Source: Paramisgurnus dabryanus (lineage: Eukaryota > Chordata > Actinopteri > Cypriniformes > Cobitidae). Taken from it: 64,000 bases of DNA. Where the stretch lies: NCBI RefSeq assembly GCF_030506205.2, contig NC_133351.1, positions 5,304,301 to 5,368,300 on the forward strand, given 5' to 3'. Positions 35,362-46,759 of this stretch are shown piece by piece; within the stretch, counting starts at the first letter, position 1, and the number at the start of each line of letters is the position of its first letter. Under the pieces are notes generated by a model, which did no database searches, was not told the DNA's origin, and worked only from the letters and a program-made list of their open reading frames with translations. The position numbers and the translations under genes were made by a program.

Positions 35362-36482
35362 CTCGATACAAATTGTTCACTCTTTGCTGGATGATTCAGT
35401 TGAAGTTGTGTTGGGTTTCCAGCTGCTTTAAAAACTAGATTGACCAACTAAACTGGGTAGAGTAGCTGACAGCTTTTTTGTGGTCCACATCAGTCTACTA
35501 CTTTGGACCAGCTATCGTTTTCCAAAAAACAGTTTAACCTTATAATGTTTCTGCTGTTATGTATATGTTTGTTGCGAACAGTTATTGCAGATCCAATACT
35601 GTGCCTGCACACCCCTAGCGACTTTGTCGCTGTATATCGTTAGTCTTTTTCATTGGCTGCGTCCAAAAGCTTAGGTAGCTGACTTATGAGGCAAATCCAT
35701 TTCTTCACTCTCATTGGTTGTCGCTCCAGAAAGTCCCTCATCATTTGCATAAAGTTGAACTGTTTTCAGCTTTGTCGCATAGACGGTGGCTGATGCTTGT
35801 GTCGCCGGAATCACCAAGCCTTCATTGAAATAAATGAGATAAAGTTTTTCCGCCATTGCTAGTCGGTGGCGGTGTGCACACAGCTTTAGAGTTTCAGAGA
35901 GCTGTATACAGTATATATAAGTCTGGTAGTCTGTTCTCCCGAGGAGCTGCTGGCTCATAAGGAGTCTGTGAGAAAAATCTGGAGCAGGGTGGGACAACAG
36001 AAGTTTATCTGGATAGAGATGCATATTTTTGGAGCTGATAAGACGTCTCTTTTAAGCTTCTGCTGTAATGTAAACATAGTTGATGAGCTTTAGTATGCCA
36101 GAATCCAATGAATGGTGAAGCATTACTGGCAGATTATTCTCATTGCTGTTTGTTGTGTTTGAATCTGCAAAGTAATGCGGCATTCTCAGTAAGGCTGGGT
36201 ATCGAACTACTTCACAATCAATATTTATATTAGGCTCTAATTTTCAAAGGAATGAGACATAGGAGAACCAATGTGGTCTGGCGATATTGATGTGCCGCCA
36301 TATTTTTAATCTAACCATGTTGATCATTACTGATCTGTGATGTATGTGGGTGAGTAGATTATTAGGATTTTAAGTAAAGATCATGTTACATGAAGATATT
36401 TTTTAAAGTTCCTACCTTAAATATTTAAAAAAAATCATTTCTGATTGGCAATATGTGTTGCTAAGGACATAAATTGGACACT
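35362..36482. other. no gene recognised
   Basis: The 117-residue reverse frame at 35671-36024 shows no domain and lies in sequence that looks like an old MITE. No exon was found. Confidence 0.3.
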
Positions 36483-36535
36483 TTAAAGAGCACCAATTAT
36501 CCGATTCACGATTTTACATTTCCTTTGGTGTGTAA

Positions 36536-36865
36536 AGGGGATCGCACACCGGCCGCGCAGCTCAGCGTCGCGTCGCGCCTAGGAGAACTCCGAGGTATTG
36601 TAAACCGGAAGTGGACATTAAATAGCGCGAGCTTCGTCAGATAACGTCTACTTCAAAATGTAAAATATACGTTAGCAGCCAATGTTAATCATTAATGATG
36701 TGGGACAAATATGATGTTATTTAATGTTAAACTATGTGAGTGGCGCAACAGAGTCACAGCTGGGCGGCGCGGACAGGCGCCACCTGGCGGCGCCAGTGTG
36801 CATATACTCATAGAAAACAATGTGTTCAGTTGATTTAGAGCGGCGCGGCCGGTGTGCGATCCCCT
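36536..36865. mobile_element. nested PIF/Harbinger-type MITE, gc-rich ends
   Basis: Perfect inverted ends of at least 20 bases (aggggatcgcacaccggccg) are flanked by taa at 36533-36535 and 36866-36868. 330 bp. Confidence 0.9.
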
Positions 36866-37056
36866 TAAGTGTGTATTAGTACATGTTAACGATATGCAAA
36901 AGGTGCAACTCCAAAGTAAACGATGACGCCGAGTTCATCTCCAACGTAAATCTCTTTTCTTGGACTACAACAAACACACAGATTGTAGGCAACAGTTTAC
37001 TTCCTGGCATTGGTGATGTAGACAAGACCGACATTATTATTATTCATCCTGCTTTA

Positions 37057-37384
37057 CGGCGCATTCACACGGGGCGTAAGCGTTGATGCTTCCCATTCAC
37101 TTTTAATGGGTGACGTCAAGTGTTGGCGAACTGAATTGTGGATCCGTCTGCGCCGCGTCACTGCCGTTGCTCGCGGCAGAAGTTTAACATTTCTCAACTT
37201 TTCAAGCGGCAACGCGTGCGTCAGCCAATCAGATCGCCTTATGCAAATAAGCCTAGTCAGAGCCAGCCAATTACGTTTATGGAAGAACGGAGCATGTGTA
37301 GCGGCCACTGTGATTGGCTGTTGGCCACGCTTCAGACAAGCCTTCCGTTAAGCGTTAAGGCTTACGCCCCGTGTGAATGTACCG
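37057..37384. mobile_element. second nested PIF/Harbinger-type MITE
   Basis: Starts cggcgcattcacacggggcg and ends cgccccgtgtgaatgtaccg, flanked by tta at 37054-37056 and 37385-37387. 328 bp. Confidence 0.85.
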
Positions 37385-37724
37385 TTACAGTCTCACAGCC
37401 TGTAAGTTAATTCCTTTTAGCATTGCATTGTGACTGAATCTTTTAAACATGGTAAGGAGCATCACATTTCCAGGTGCGTCAGAGGTATTCAGGCCAATCA
37501 CAACGTACAGATTAGCTGGCCAATCAGGGACACAACGCTTTTCAGATCAATGAGTTTTGTACAAAATCAGTGCGTTTCAGGAAGAGAGTGAAATCTGGTG
37601 CTACAAAAATGTACGGTATGTGGAAAATAATGTGTTTTTTAACCATAAACTACTCGAACACATTGTAATATACCAAATACACAAAATAACGTTGTTTTTA
37701 GCAATGAAATAGGTGACGGTTTTA

Positions 37725-38084
37725 GTGGTCCAGCTCACATTTGAACTATTCCTTTAAATTCTTTTGTTCTAGTTGTTTTTTAATGCACAAGAGGTCACGT
37801 GACCCAATTCAATTACACAAGGCTTCCAAGTAGTCTGATTGGTCTTGCCATTCAAGGAAACCCCTGTTTATCTGATATTAATAATATAGTTTTACATCTT
37901 GCTAATGTGCTATTGTACAGGCAGAGACAAGTGAACTGTGTGTGCGCGCGTATGTGTGTGTAATCGTGCCTTCGATGCCATACAGACAGACGGACGTTTC
38001 CTCATCTTGTCCATCAGGTTCTGGTGTCATCTTTCTGCCATCTGGCACCGCCAGCCAGTCTGCCCATCCCACCACATCTCAATA

Positions 38085-38085
<1 letters not shown>
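37725..38085. other. no feature recognised
   Basis: No exon or boundary seen before the CA repeat. Confidence 0.35.

Positions 38086-38154
<69 letters not shown>
38086..38154. repeat. CA dinucleotide microsatellite
   Basis: About 34 uninterrupted ca units. Histidine-threonine open frames through it are artefacts. Confidence 0.98.
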
Positions 38155-38156
<2 letters not shown>

Positions 38157-38933
38157 CTTAGATTTAACAACTCGGTCAACTGTTTGTGAGCACATCTTCA
38201 GCTCTATCTTATTTTAAATGCATCATGTCCGCAGAGGCGGCAGTTATGTTGACCAGGTCTGCTGTAATGTTTTGTGCATTGGTTGCCATTCTGTCATTTT
38301 TAAACGTGTTTCCTTTATCATATTAGTGAACTAGATTTGCATTACTAGGAACAGGGAAGTTTGAGTGTGTTTAAGGCAGCATACGATTTTTTTGAATGTG
38401 GATCAGGGTGGATCATTGAGACCGGCATGTGTGCATTAAACAGGGTCTTCCTATGGGACTAGAGACTAAAGTCTTGTAAAGTTACCATTAGATTAGGGGC
38501 TTGGAAGTAATCTTTCACATAATATCTCAGTCAATATTAAAGATATCAAGGTTAAGAATGTTCTTTACATGATTTAATGTTAAAAACAGTAAATTCCTTT
38601 AGCAGGGTTTTCAACACATAACAGCCTGGACACATTTTTATCAATGACTCATTCATTTTTTACAGTATGTGTTTAAAGCATCTGCAGTGCTTTCTGCAGA
38701 ACCTGATCTCATTTTTGACTTTGTGTTCTTATCCTGTCGTTGGGTTCTGTTAGTGATGCACTGTGTGTCTGATTAAAATGCTGCGATGGTCCAAACTCTG
38801 CTCTCATCTCATCCAAGGAGGATTCCAAAAATAGAGCGCGCGTGCAGCGAGGCGAGGCCGGGAACGTGCGGCGGATGCACAAACAGCTTCGATCCTTTGT
38901 TTAATCTCTCTTTCTTTAATGCCCCTCTCTCAG
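38155..38933. other. no gene recognised; GC-rich end
   Basis: Mostly anonymous sequence. 38835-38885 is GC-rich with several CpG sites and leads into the candidate exon at 38934. Confidence 0.3.
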
Positions 38934-38966
38934 CCTCCTCTTGGTCCTCTCAGGAGACAGCGGGAG
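38934..38966 (+). CDS. weak candidate 33-base phase-1 exon
   Basis: A strong pyrimidine tract (ctctctttctttaatgcccc region) ends in ctctctcag at 38933, and the donor at 38967 is gtgtgtg after gggag. In phase 1 the exon reads SSWSSQETAG with partial codons at both ends. It would join the next candidate exon at 40459 in frame: its last base G plus AC gives Asp. Length is a multiple of three. I recognise no domain. The evidence is only splice signals and phase agreement, and chance is a real alternative. Confidence 0.2.
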
Positions 38967-39271
38967 GTGTGTGAAAGCTTCCCTGTTTGGTGGGGACACA
39001 TCAATGTTTCATCTTTGCTCTGTGGCAGCATGTATTAATGATAACTTCAGTCGGAAATGGCTCAGAATAACATCACGTAAATGTTTCTGAAAACAAAAGC
39101 TTGGATGAGTTACGATATTTGATGGTTGTTGGGTTGATAACCATTGGGATTGGAAATTGACTAATTCAGCTTTGTTCTTTTTTAGTTTTTGGATTTCTTT
39201 GTAAAATGGCATGTGCATTAGGGACGGTCAACTCGACCGTTGAAAGAAATCTTTGAGGTCTGGTTAGTATC

Positions 39272-39885
39272 AGGGTCCCAATGGGGTCCTTGAAAGTATG
39301 TGAATCTGGGGGTAATAATTCAAGTCCCTGGAAAGTTTTTGAAAATATACATATGAAGATACAGGTCATTGAAAGTGCTTGAATCTATGTTATGCAAGAA
39401 GTTCTCTGGAAAAAAAGACCATATTATTCCCTGTGTAGTGTAGGATATTATCATAAAAATTCTAGACTTTTTAAGCACCCTTTAAATGCTTATATCTTCT
39501 GTATGCAAATGTTGATTCATACCAAAATGCTTTTTTGCATAGTTGTGTTTGACACATGAAAACGTCTCGGGTTACGTATGTAACTGTTGTTCCCTGAGAA
39601 GGGAACGAGACGCTGCGTCTCCCTTGCCATACTTCCTGCGTCCCTGTAACGCCGTCTTTGGCAATATTTCAGATAGCGATATACTTCCTGGTTCCCGCGT
39701 CACCCTGTCTTTGTCGTTAAGCCTCACCATTGGTTGAATTTGATATACAGATTCAGACGCACTTACCACTGGACGTGTCCCCAAAGTGTCACTGCAGTGA
39801 CGCAGTGCGAGTTCCCTCGAAAGAGAACTGTAACAATGTATCTTTAAACTAAAGGTAACCTGATAAAACCTTGCACTTACTTAAA
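39272..39885. mobile_element. cagggttccc-family element, copy 1, right-truncated, with nested element
   Basis: Starts cagggtcccaatggggtcc and has tacaggtcattgaaagtgct, shared with 52690-53575. The right terminus (gggaaccctg in the other copy) is absent. It carries the same guest element at the same point as the other copy. Confidence 0.7.
39558..39845. mobile_element. nested cgtctcgggttac element
   Basis: Begins aaaacgtctcgggttacgta and contains gttccctgagaagggaac, itself a near-palindrome. It matches 53164-53440 closely. A 64-residue open frame is kept in both copies, but that reflects copy identity and not a gene. Superfamily not assigned. Confidence 0.6.
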
Positions 39886-40458
39886 ATATATATTTTTAAC
39901 ACACTGGTTATTACTTTTTGCATTTTGACCAGCTGTGATTTAACTAGTATCCTGACAGTGTGCTGAAGGTAAGTGTTGGACAGTTTGCATGATAAAACCC
40001 TTTATTTTTTTCCATTGGGTTGCGTTTCCATTATAAGTGTGTCAGCGGTCATTTTTAAACTTTTTAAAAGTAATTTTTTAAAGTTTGGCCTTTATCTGAC
40101 AGACTGATGGTAGGGAGACAACAAGAATGTAGAAAGAGGGGTACGAGAACAGCAAAGGACCTCAAGCCAGGAATCAAATTCTGCACATCTGCATCACATG
40201 TCGGATTACTGCCACTACACTTTTGGCTTTAATGCAATTTTCAAAAGTTTTAAAAACGATTTTTTTACTTTTAGTTTTAAAATTTAAAAACCTTAATTCG
40301 ATTATATTACACTTCATCCCGAACGAAGCTTGTTGGACTTCAACCCAGCCTAATTCCACAGGGCTTCCTTAAGAAAGATTAATCGGCTTGTTGTTTAGGA
40401 AATTCACCTGCTTGTCGATTTTAAAACGTTGTTTTGCGCATCTCTACTTGTGTTTCAG
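39886..40458. other. no feature recognised
   Basis: No element boundary seen. It precedes a candidate exon. Confidence 0.35.
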
Positions 40459-40503
40459 ACACGCACAGAGAGAAGCCGGTTCATTACTGGCTACCTGACG
40501 CAG
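40459..40503 (+). CDS. candidate 45-base phase-1 exon, unidentified host gene
   Basis: The acceptor ctctacttgtgtttcag ends at 40458 and the donor gttagt starts at 40504. In phase 1 it reads THREKPVHYWLPDA, with partial codons AC at the start and G at the end. Phase 0 is also open (TRTERSRFITGYLTQ), while phase 2 hits a stop. The phase-1 reading joins in frame to the exon at 46293, with G plus AT giving Asp. The length of 15 codons and symmetric phase would allow cassette skipping. The +3 T of the donor is not ideal. I do not recognise the protein. Confidence 0.35.
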
Positions 40504-40735
40504 GTTAGTTTTACGCTTTCAAGGCCCAGCGGGCGTTTAGGGCAGATTCGTGCAGGGTTACAGAGGACACTAATACAAGTTGAATGAGGCTGCTGCTGTG
40601 GGCTGACTTGTTTATCTGTCTCCTGCTCCATCGTGAACTCGTATAATATTGATCAGCAGGAGAAGAGGACACAACATTGGGCAAAGTTTTGCCTTTGCGG
40701 GTAGAGTATGGAAGTAGGATGGCATCGGGACATGT

Positions 40736-40930
40736 CACCTATGCTGCTTTTCCATTGCATAGTACCCACCACGGTTTGGGTAAGATACTTTTGGGGGCTG
40801 TTCCACTGGGTGCAGTACGTAGTACCCGATACTTTGTTTAGTACCACCTTGGGGTCGAGGTTCCAAGCGAGCTGAGCTGATACTAAAACGTGACGTGAAA
40901 ACACTGTGCTGTAGATCACTGATTGATCTG
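40736..40930. mobile_element. MITE fragment with gcttttccattgcatagtac start
   Basis: It begins tgctgcttttccattgcata and carries repeated gtaccac and ggttt motifs, as in a short MITE family known in fish. No matching right end was found. Confidence 0.45.
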
Positions 40931-42299
40931 ATAGACATGAAGGTTAGGCCCATTTAAAAATGACACGCATCACAAAATTCGTGTAAATTAAATAAATTAC
41001 TTTCAAACTTTCAAACTAAAATGTCTTCCAAATATGTGGAAATAATAATGACCTAATGATGCTAAAATGTATGCAATAATCATCTAACCCTAAAGAAGAA
41101 AGTTGAGAACATAAAGAAGTTGCGCATAATAACAATCCTTCACGCTTGTAATGTGGACACAACACACCTGGCTTCCTCTGACAGCAAAACCTCCAAATCG
41201 AAAAAGCGATTGTTGATTGATAACAAATATGATAACGTCTGTAACATTTTTTCTGGACAAGTGCTGCATTGCGGGACGCCCTTATATGGAGCTGGTTTGG
41301 GCGTGGATTATGCAAATTACCTGGCGGAGCTTTGTTCTTCAGAACAAATTCACTAACATACGAATGAGTTTAAGAACAAATTTATGCTTGTACGCATGTG
41401 TTGTGAATTAAGCAGAAAGTTTTCATGAGAAGTTCAAATGTGCATTAATGTGAAAAATGTATGCAATTATTAGTGAACAAGACCCAGAGTTTGTGTGGAG
41501 TCCGATATTAAATGTGTACTCAGACCACCCAGAAAATTTGAACGATGAGAAAAACGACCAAGTAAATAAAGTTATCTTAGAAGAATAAGCAGGATTCTCT
41601 GCTCTCAAATGCTGGGGGCGTGTCTGCTGTGTGCGCGTTGAGACCACACCCACTCGCGGGGAATGCTGTTGAGGGTCTCAACTTTCAGATACCGCTACAA
41701 CCTGAATGGATGCTTGCGATTGTGTTGGGGCGGAGCCATGCCTGGTGGCTCCAGTGCATCATCGAGCCACCGTTTTAGTCCCGCCCAAAAAGTCCTGAAC
41801 ACAGAAATGTGGAAAAACTTTTTTGCGGTATAACTCCACAATTCAGTACTACATAGTTCGCAGTCTTTGCAACGTCTTTCAGCAATGCATTTCTAATATT
41901 TATGATGTGTCTAGAAACAATTCTCTGATTTGACTTTACATGGACTTTATGAAACATTTTAAAAATGTTCCCTGTTGTAGCAGTTCATTTTAGTGACTCT
42001 TTTGGTGCAGAATTGACACAGTTCACCTCCGAGTCATTGACTGATCAAGCAAGGAGGGCAACTGGCTTCAATTTCAGTCACAGTGAGTTTTTTTCGAGTT
42101 CCTCTGCAGGAAAGAGACTGGTTCACCACAGTATCATGTGCACGTTTCTCAGGATTGTCATTTTTCAGCTTGGGTGATTGATAGCTCTGTTTCATAAAGA
42201 TAAGTGTATAACTCTTATCTGAGTTGCTGTATGTTTTGTATGAATAGATAATGTCACTCAAATTGTGTTACTCGGTGAGATCCAGAGATACAATTTAGG
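40931..42299. other. no gene; MITE-like patches
   Basis: 41720-41790 (ggggcggagcc … ccgttttagtcccgccc) looks like part of a MITE. Frames up to 99 residues have no domain pattern. Confidence 0.3.
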
Positions 42300-43085
42300 A
42301 CCAGATTTACTACCAGCTTGCACCAGCGCAAACCTTCACTTTGTCGTTAAATAATGACTGTCGATATTTACTAAAGACGCACAGTGGATAATTAGCGCTG
42401 AAAAGGTGTGGCCTAGTTATTTTTGCAACTGACCTTATTGCATATGCATTTCTAGGAGTTTCCCTTACAGACGCAAAATTTATTGGAGGAGATTATTTAA
42501 ATTTACATTACTGGTATTTGTTCCATTATTTATTGCCAAAAAAGCATGTTTTAAATCATTTAGCGCTTGAAATGGCTGAAAATTTTGCTGATAGGAGAGG
42601 CGTTGCATAGATCAGAGAGCGCATGTTACAAGGCAGAAATTTTTTAAACACTTACCAGTTTATTTGGAATGCCAAAGGAACATATTTAAAAAAATATATT
42701 GTTTGCTAAGCCATGTTATTTTTAATTTGCTGGTGGAAATAAACAGAATCACTAGGAGAAGTCACTAGGAGATTACGAGGCATTTCAAAACTTTTTGTAA
42801 ATCCTTAATCTGGGATTTCACACCCCAAATTTTCTGCTGCAATGTCCGTGGAGCTTAACTCAAGCCCTTCAGGCGTTGTAGATCACCCGCACCTCATCAG
42901 CTCTGCTTATTTGTGACCCTGAACTTATTTGGTTGGTCATTATGCAGATCAGTTGTTACGCCTGTGTTATTAAATTTGCACCTTTTTAGTAAATAACCCG
43001 CAGATATTACCACTCCCATCTGCGCTTTTTTTTGGAATTGCGCTCTTACACTAATTTGCCCAGTTTAGTACATTAGTTAGTATTT
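42300..43085. mobile_element. diverged MITE, gatttactaccagcttg family
   Basis: gcttgcaccagcgcaaacc and tatttactaaagacgcacag at the left find loose inverse counterparts (atctgcgc, gcacctttttagtaaat) at 42970-43030. Boundaries are approximate. Confidence 0.4.
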
Positions 43086-43146
43086 GAGACTAATAGTGTG
43101 TAGGGTTAGCCCTTTTCTCACATAGCCAGGCATTTGAGTGTTTTAA

Positions 43147-44163
43147 AGAGCAGCTATTGTCCGATTCACGATTTTACATTTCCTTTGGTGTGTAAGTATG
43201 TATTACAGTCCCTCCAGAAAAACACGATTAGGTGATCGCATGATTCAATGCATAATCAGCCAAAGTCGGTATATTTATGCGGTGGTCGCATTTTTTAAAT
43301 GCGCTGCACTTTCGCCACATAAATAGCAGATTTCTGTTCGCAAAATATGCGGGGCTTGCATGATATCATAATCCTCGCATTTTCGTAGCAAAAAATCACA
43401 TATATCTTTGCATAAAGTTGAAAATTTTTGCATTTACTTCACACATGCGCAGCAATGTCCCCTGTTGTTATGATGTGAATGTGTGTCAATGAAAAGCTGC
43501 AAAAGCTGCAAACAGATTTTGCAAGTTCACGCAGTTTTTGCAAGTACACGCAATTTCTTCGGATAAAATTGCATAAATATTCTGCATATTCCATTGCATT
43601 TTTTAAGAAAACATGCCGCAAGTTCAAGGACTTTTGCGCAACAATCACAAAAAAACTCTGCGTTTTTCTGGAAGGACTGGTATAATTACGTGGTAACAAT
43701 ATGCAAAAGGTACATACCCCAAAGTAAACCATGTAAATCTCTTTTCGTGGACTACAACAAACACACAGATTGTAGGCAACAGTTTAATTCCTGGGATTGG
43801 TGATGTAGACAAGACCGACATTATCATAATTCCTCCCGCTTGGACTCACAGCCTGTAAGTTAACTCCTGTCAGGATTGCATTATAACCAAATCTTTCAAA
43901 CATGGTAACGAGCGTCACATTTCCGTCTGAGGTATTCAGGCCAATCACAACGTGCAGGTTAGCTGGCCAATCAGGGACACAGAGCTTTTCAAATCTTTGA
44001 ACAAAATCAGAGCGTTTGTGGAAGGCAGGGATATCTGGAGCTACAAAAATGTACGGTATGTGGAAAATAATGTTGTTGTTTTTTACCATAAACCAAGCAA
44101 ACACAGTGTATTATACCAAATATACAAAATAACATTGTTTTTTAGAAATGAAATAGGTGCACT
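43147..44163. mobile_element. TTAA element of the agagcacctat family, copy 3, complete
   Basis: Ends agagcagctatt and aataggtgcact are flanked by ttaa at 43143-43146 and 44164-44167. It is the only copy here with both ends intact. It is split by the 6-bp-duplication element at 43206. Native length without the guest is about 540 bp. Non-coding. Confidence 0.85.
43206..43679. mobile_element. inverted-repeat element with 6-bp target duplication, compact copy
   Basis: Same ends as 3709-5055 (cagtccctccagaaaaac … gtttttctggaaggactg). Flanks gtatta (43200-43205) and gtataa (43680-43685) fit a 6-base duplication with one change, and the uninterrupted host sequence in copy 2 (gtgtattagtacatgttaac) supports it. 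At 43520-43558 it has two diverged units, gcaagttcacgcagttttt and gcaagtacacgcaatttctt. Confidence 0.85.
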
Positions 44164-44167
44164 TTAA

Positions 44168-45154
44168 AAGATTTTATGTCACAAACCTGGTAAATTGTGG
44201 AAAAGCCAGAGATGAGTGTTTTACTTAATGGCACCTACGGCATCCTGATATTTTGTGAAATCGTCTTTCTTGTTTTTTTACAATGCAGTTTGTTTATCTT
44301 CTAGAAAAGAAATGCATATGTTTTTAAAGTTAGCTTACATTAAAACCATTATATGAATCATTAGACACAAATAGTAAAAACAAAATAATTTTGTACCCCT
44401 GTATTGTAGTATGCAGGGTGAGAACCTCCTGCAAAAACTCAATCCTGTAGGAAACCGTCTCTGTTGAATTCTTATATACAGTAACTGTTTCCTAAACAAG
44501 AGAATTCTGGAAAATTCACTTTTCCTGTCACGCAGCCTGTGAAAGTTCTGCACAGAATTTCCTTTCGTACACCAGGGTCGGTTTGTCACGATCTGTTTGT
44601 CAGTTGTGTGACAGCGTTTTCCCGACTTTCACCGTGGCTCAGTGCAGGTTTGGAGAGCAGCAGTGCTGTTATGGCAGATGCTGGGCGAGAACGACGACCT
44701 GTTGCAATATCAGATGTAATCTGAATCCCTCCCTGTTCAGATTTGTGCTCTCAGTTGTATTCTGTGCATAAAACCTTCCTCGCTTTTAGAGGAGGTGATG
44801 ATGCTGTCGATTCATGAAAGCGACTCTGAGCCTTGTCACCAATGGTGGGACGATCAGGAATGTCTAATGAATTAAACACTGTGAATATTTGGAGGCTTTG
44901 AAATTTTTGTTTTTCTCCATCACCCCTTTTACTTTTTTCTCAGACTCACTATCTTTAGCGTGTATGTGTGAGACACATTGGGGTCAATGTGCCATGAGGC
45001 TCGTGTTTTCGAATCTAATTTCTGTGAAAAAATGTTGTGCATAGACCTGACATTCATGGAGAATGTGGAAATATTATATGGCACTTTTAAATGAAATGAT
45101 GCAATAAAACCTATTTTAGGATGGTTAATATATTTTGCATAATGACATTAATCT
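44168..45154. other. repeat-poor stretch, no gene recognised
   Basis: No boundary and no exon with both splice sites. 44620-44860 is low in repeats and might be conserved non-coding DNA. Confidence 0.3.
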
Positions 45155-45590
45155 AGCACAGGGAACTTTTAATGCAAAATCCACTTTTACAAGGTGTTTG
45201 AACATAAGTGTTGGCAATGTGTGAACACATTACAACCACCCTACAATGAAAAAAAAACACCCACACCTTCTTTTATTCCCTATTAAGCCAAAGCAGCCTC
45301 TTTAGGCATGCAATTTTGATTCTCTTGTTAATGTGACATCACACTGATAAAGCCCCACCCACAGCCACTGACTGACAGTCCTGCATTACCATAGACCTCA
45401 GCGAGATGTACGCTGATGTCACTATCGTCTCAGACTGTATTCACAGGACTCATATCCGTTTTAACTGACTAACTTTAACAACAACTTTCTCTTTCACCGG
45501 ACTTGTGCGAGTAAATGAGGTAAATGGGAAAAGCAGGCAGTGGACCAAACCACTGTGAAGCAAGGGAGGGCGGACTCATAATGTTTCTAA
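45155..45590. mobile_element. TTAA-family element body, ends degraded
   Basis: It shares atgcaaaatccacttttacaa and the ttggca…gtgtgaac order with 24664. Later parts (gtgacatcacactgataaag, gccccacccac) fit the same family. No clean ends remain. Confidence 0.5.
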
Positions 45591-46292
45591 ATTTAAAACA
45601 CATTTTTTCTGTCCCGTTTGCATTTGTATTGTTTTACTTCTTATACAGTTATTTAAAGTATATATGTTTATATTATTAATAACACATATGGTTTTCCCCT
45701 CCAAACCCCCTGGGATTTCCGCCTATGCCTTCATGCATAACCACCCACTCTTTACTATGATGTTGTTTTATTATGTGTTGTACAGGTTTATGTGCCCTAT
45801 GCGTGTGTGTATGTTTATAAAAGCTCTGCCGTATCTCTCTTTTAGAGATCTGAGCTTTTTATAGCTCGATTCCAAGCATGATTACATTGGTAGTGTTTTT
45901 ACATCTTTCCATTATAAATACAATAATATAATTCCTCTGTAATGAGGAAGCTTGTGTTATGCGTTTAATGTCACTGTGGACCTTTTTCAACTAAGCTTCC
46001 TATTTGACTCAAATAAAAACAAGTGCGTATTGGGCAGAGTCATTTAATAGATTATAATGCTGTGTACTTTGTTCCTCGATTCTTCAGCTGATAAAACCAT
46101 CAATCGGACAAAAACTCATGGGTTACTCATCACCTGTGACCATAAGCATACAGTATTGTTCGTAAAATCCTCAGCTTGGATTTGAAATGAAATATATTAG
46201 CTACACTTTTGTATGTTCGTTGTGTGTGGATCTTTTATTCGATATCTGAGACACACATTTCTCAGTTGGATTTGTCTTCTTGTTTCCCACAG
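45591..46292. other. no feature recognised; leads into a candidate exon
   Basis: AT-rich with one small open frame at 45664-45864 that shows no domain. Its last 30 bases are a strong pyrimidine tract. Confidence 0.35.
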
Positions 46293-46361
46293 ATGGACTT
46301 CCCAGTAAAGAACAGCCACTGGAACTTCTGAAGTCATCTGGAGTCAACCACATTCCTGCTG
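46293..46361 (+). CDS. candidate 69-base phase-1 exon, unidentified host gene
   Basis: The acceptor is very good: tttgtcttcttgtttcccac then ag at 46292. The donor is gtagga at 46362 after GCTG. In phase 1 it reads GLPSKEQPLELLKSS…, ending NHIPA, with partial codons AT at the start and G at the end. The 23-codon length keeps frame if skipped. Composition (Lys, Glu, Pro, Leu, Ser) looks protein-like and unlike the surrounding repeats. It joins in frame to 40459-40503. I could not name the protein. The intron that follows opens with CT-rich sequence. Confidence 0.42.
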
Positions 46362-46759
46362 GTAGGACTGAGTCTCTCTCGCTCTCTGTGTGTTTGTTTG
46401 TGGGCCGCAAAGCCACAGGTCAAAGTTCATTAAAGGGGTCGTTGAAAACGACAGTAAAGCTGAAACAATACATGACAGATTACAAAGTGCACCTCAGGTC
46501 TCCTGGTAATCCTTGAGTATAGATGGTGTGTTTTTCTGACGTGGAAAATCTTGAAAAACACTTAAATCTCATGAGAATACGTTTGTATTTTTACATAAAC
46601 TGTGGCTGCACACATTTAATTACGTTTGCATACACCAAAAAGTACAATATCAACGTAAATTATTTAACTTTACCGATTTACAAATGTATACATATTTCTA
46701 TTGCTATTGATTCTTCTTATATTTAATTGTCACATGAATGTAATGTTTTCATCTATTAA

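Larger units (their letters stand above)
36487..37724. mobile_element. TTAA element of the agagcacctat family, copy 2, with two Harbinger insertions
   Basis: Begins agagcaccaattatccgatt after ttaa at 36483-36486. The body matches 21068 and 43147. The right end near aataggtgacgg is altered. Copy 1 gives the uninterrupted sequence at both insertion points. Confidence 0.8.

Noticed and set aside
37938..38217. Histidine-threonine protein
   Set aside because: Direct translation of the CA microsatellite.
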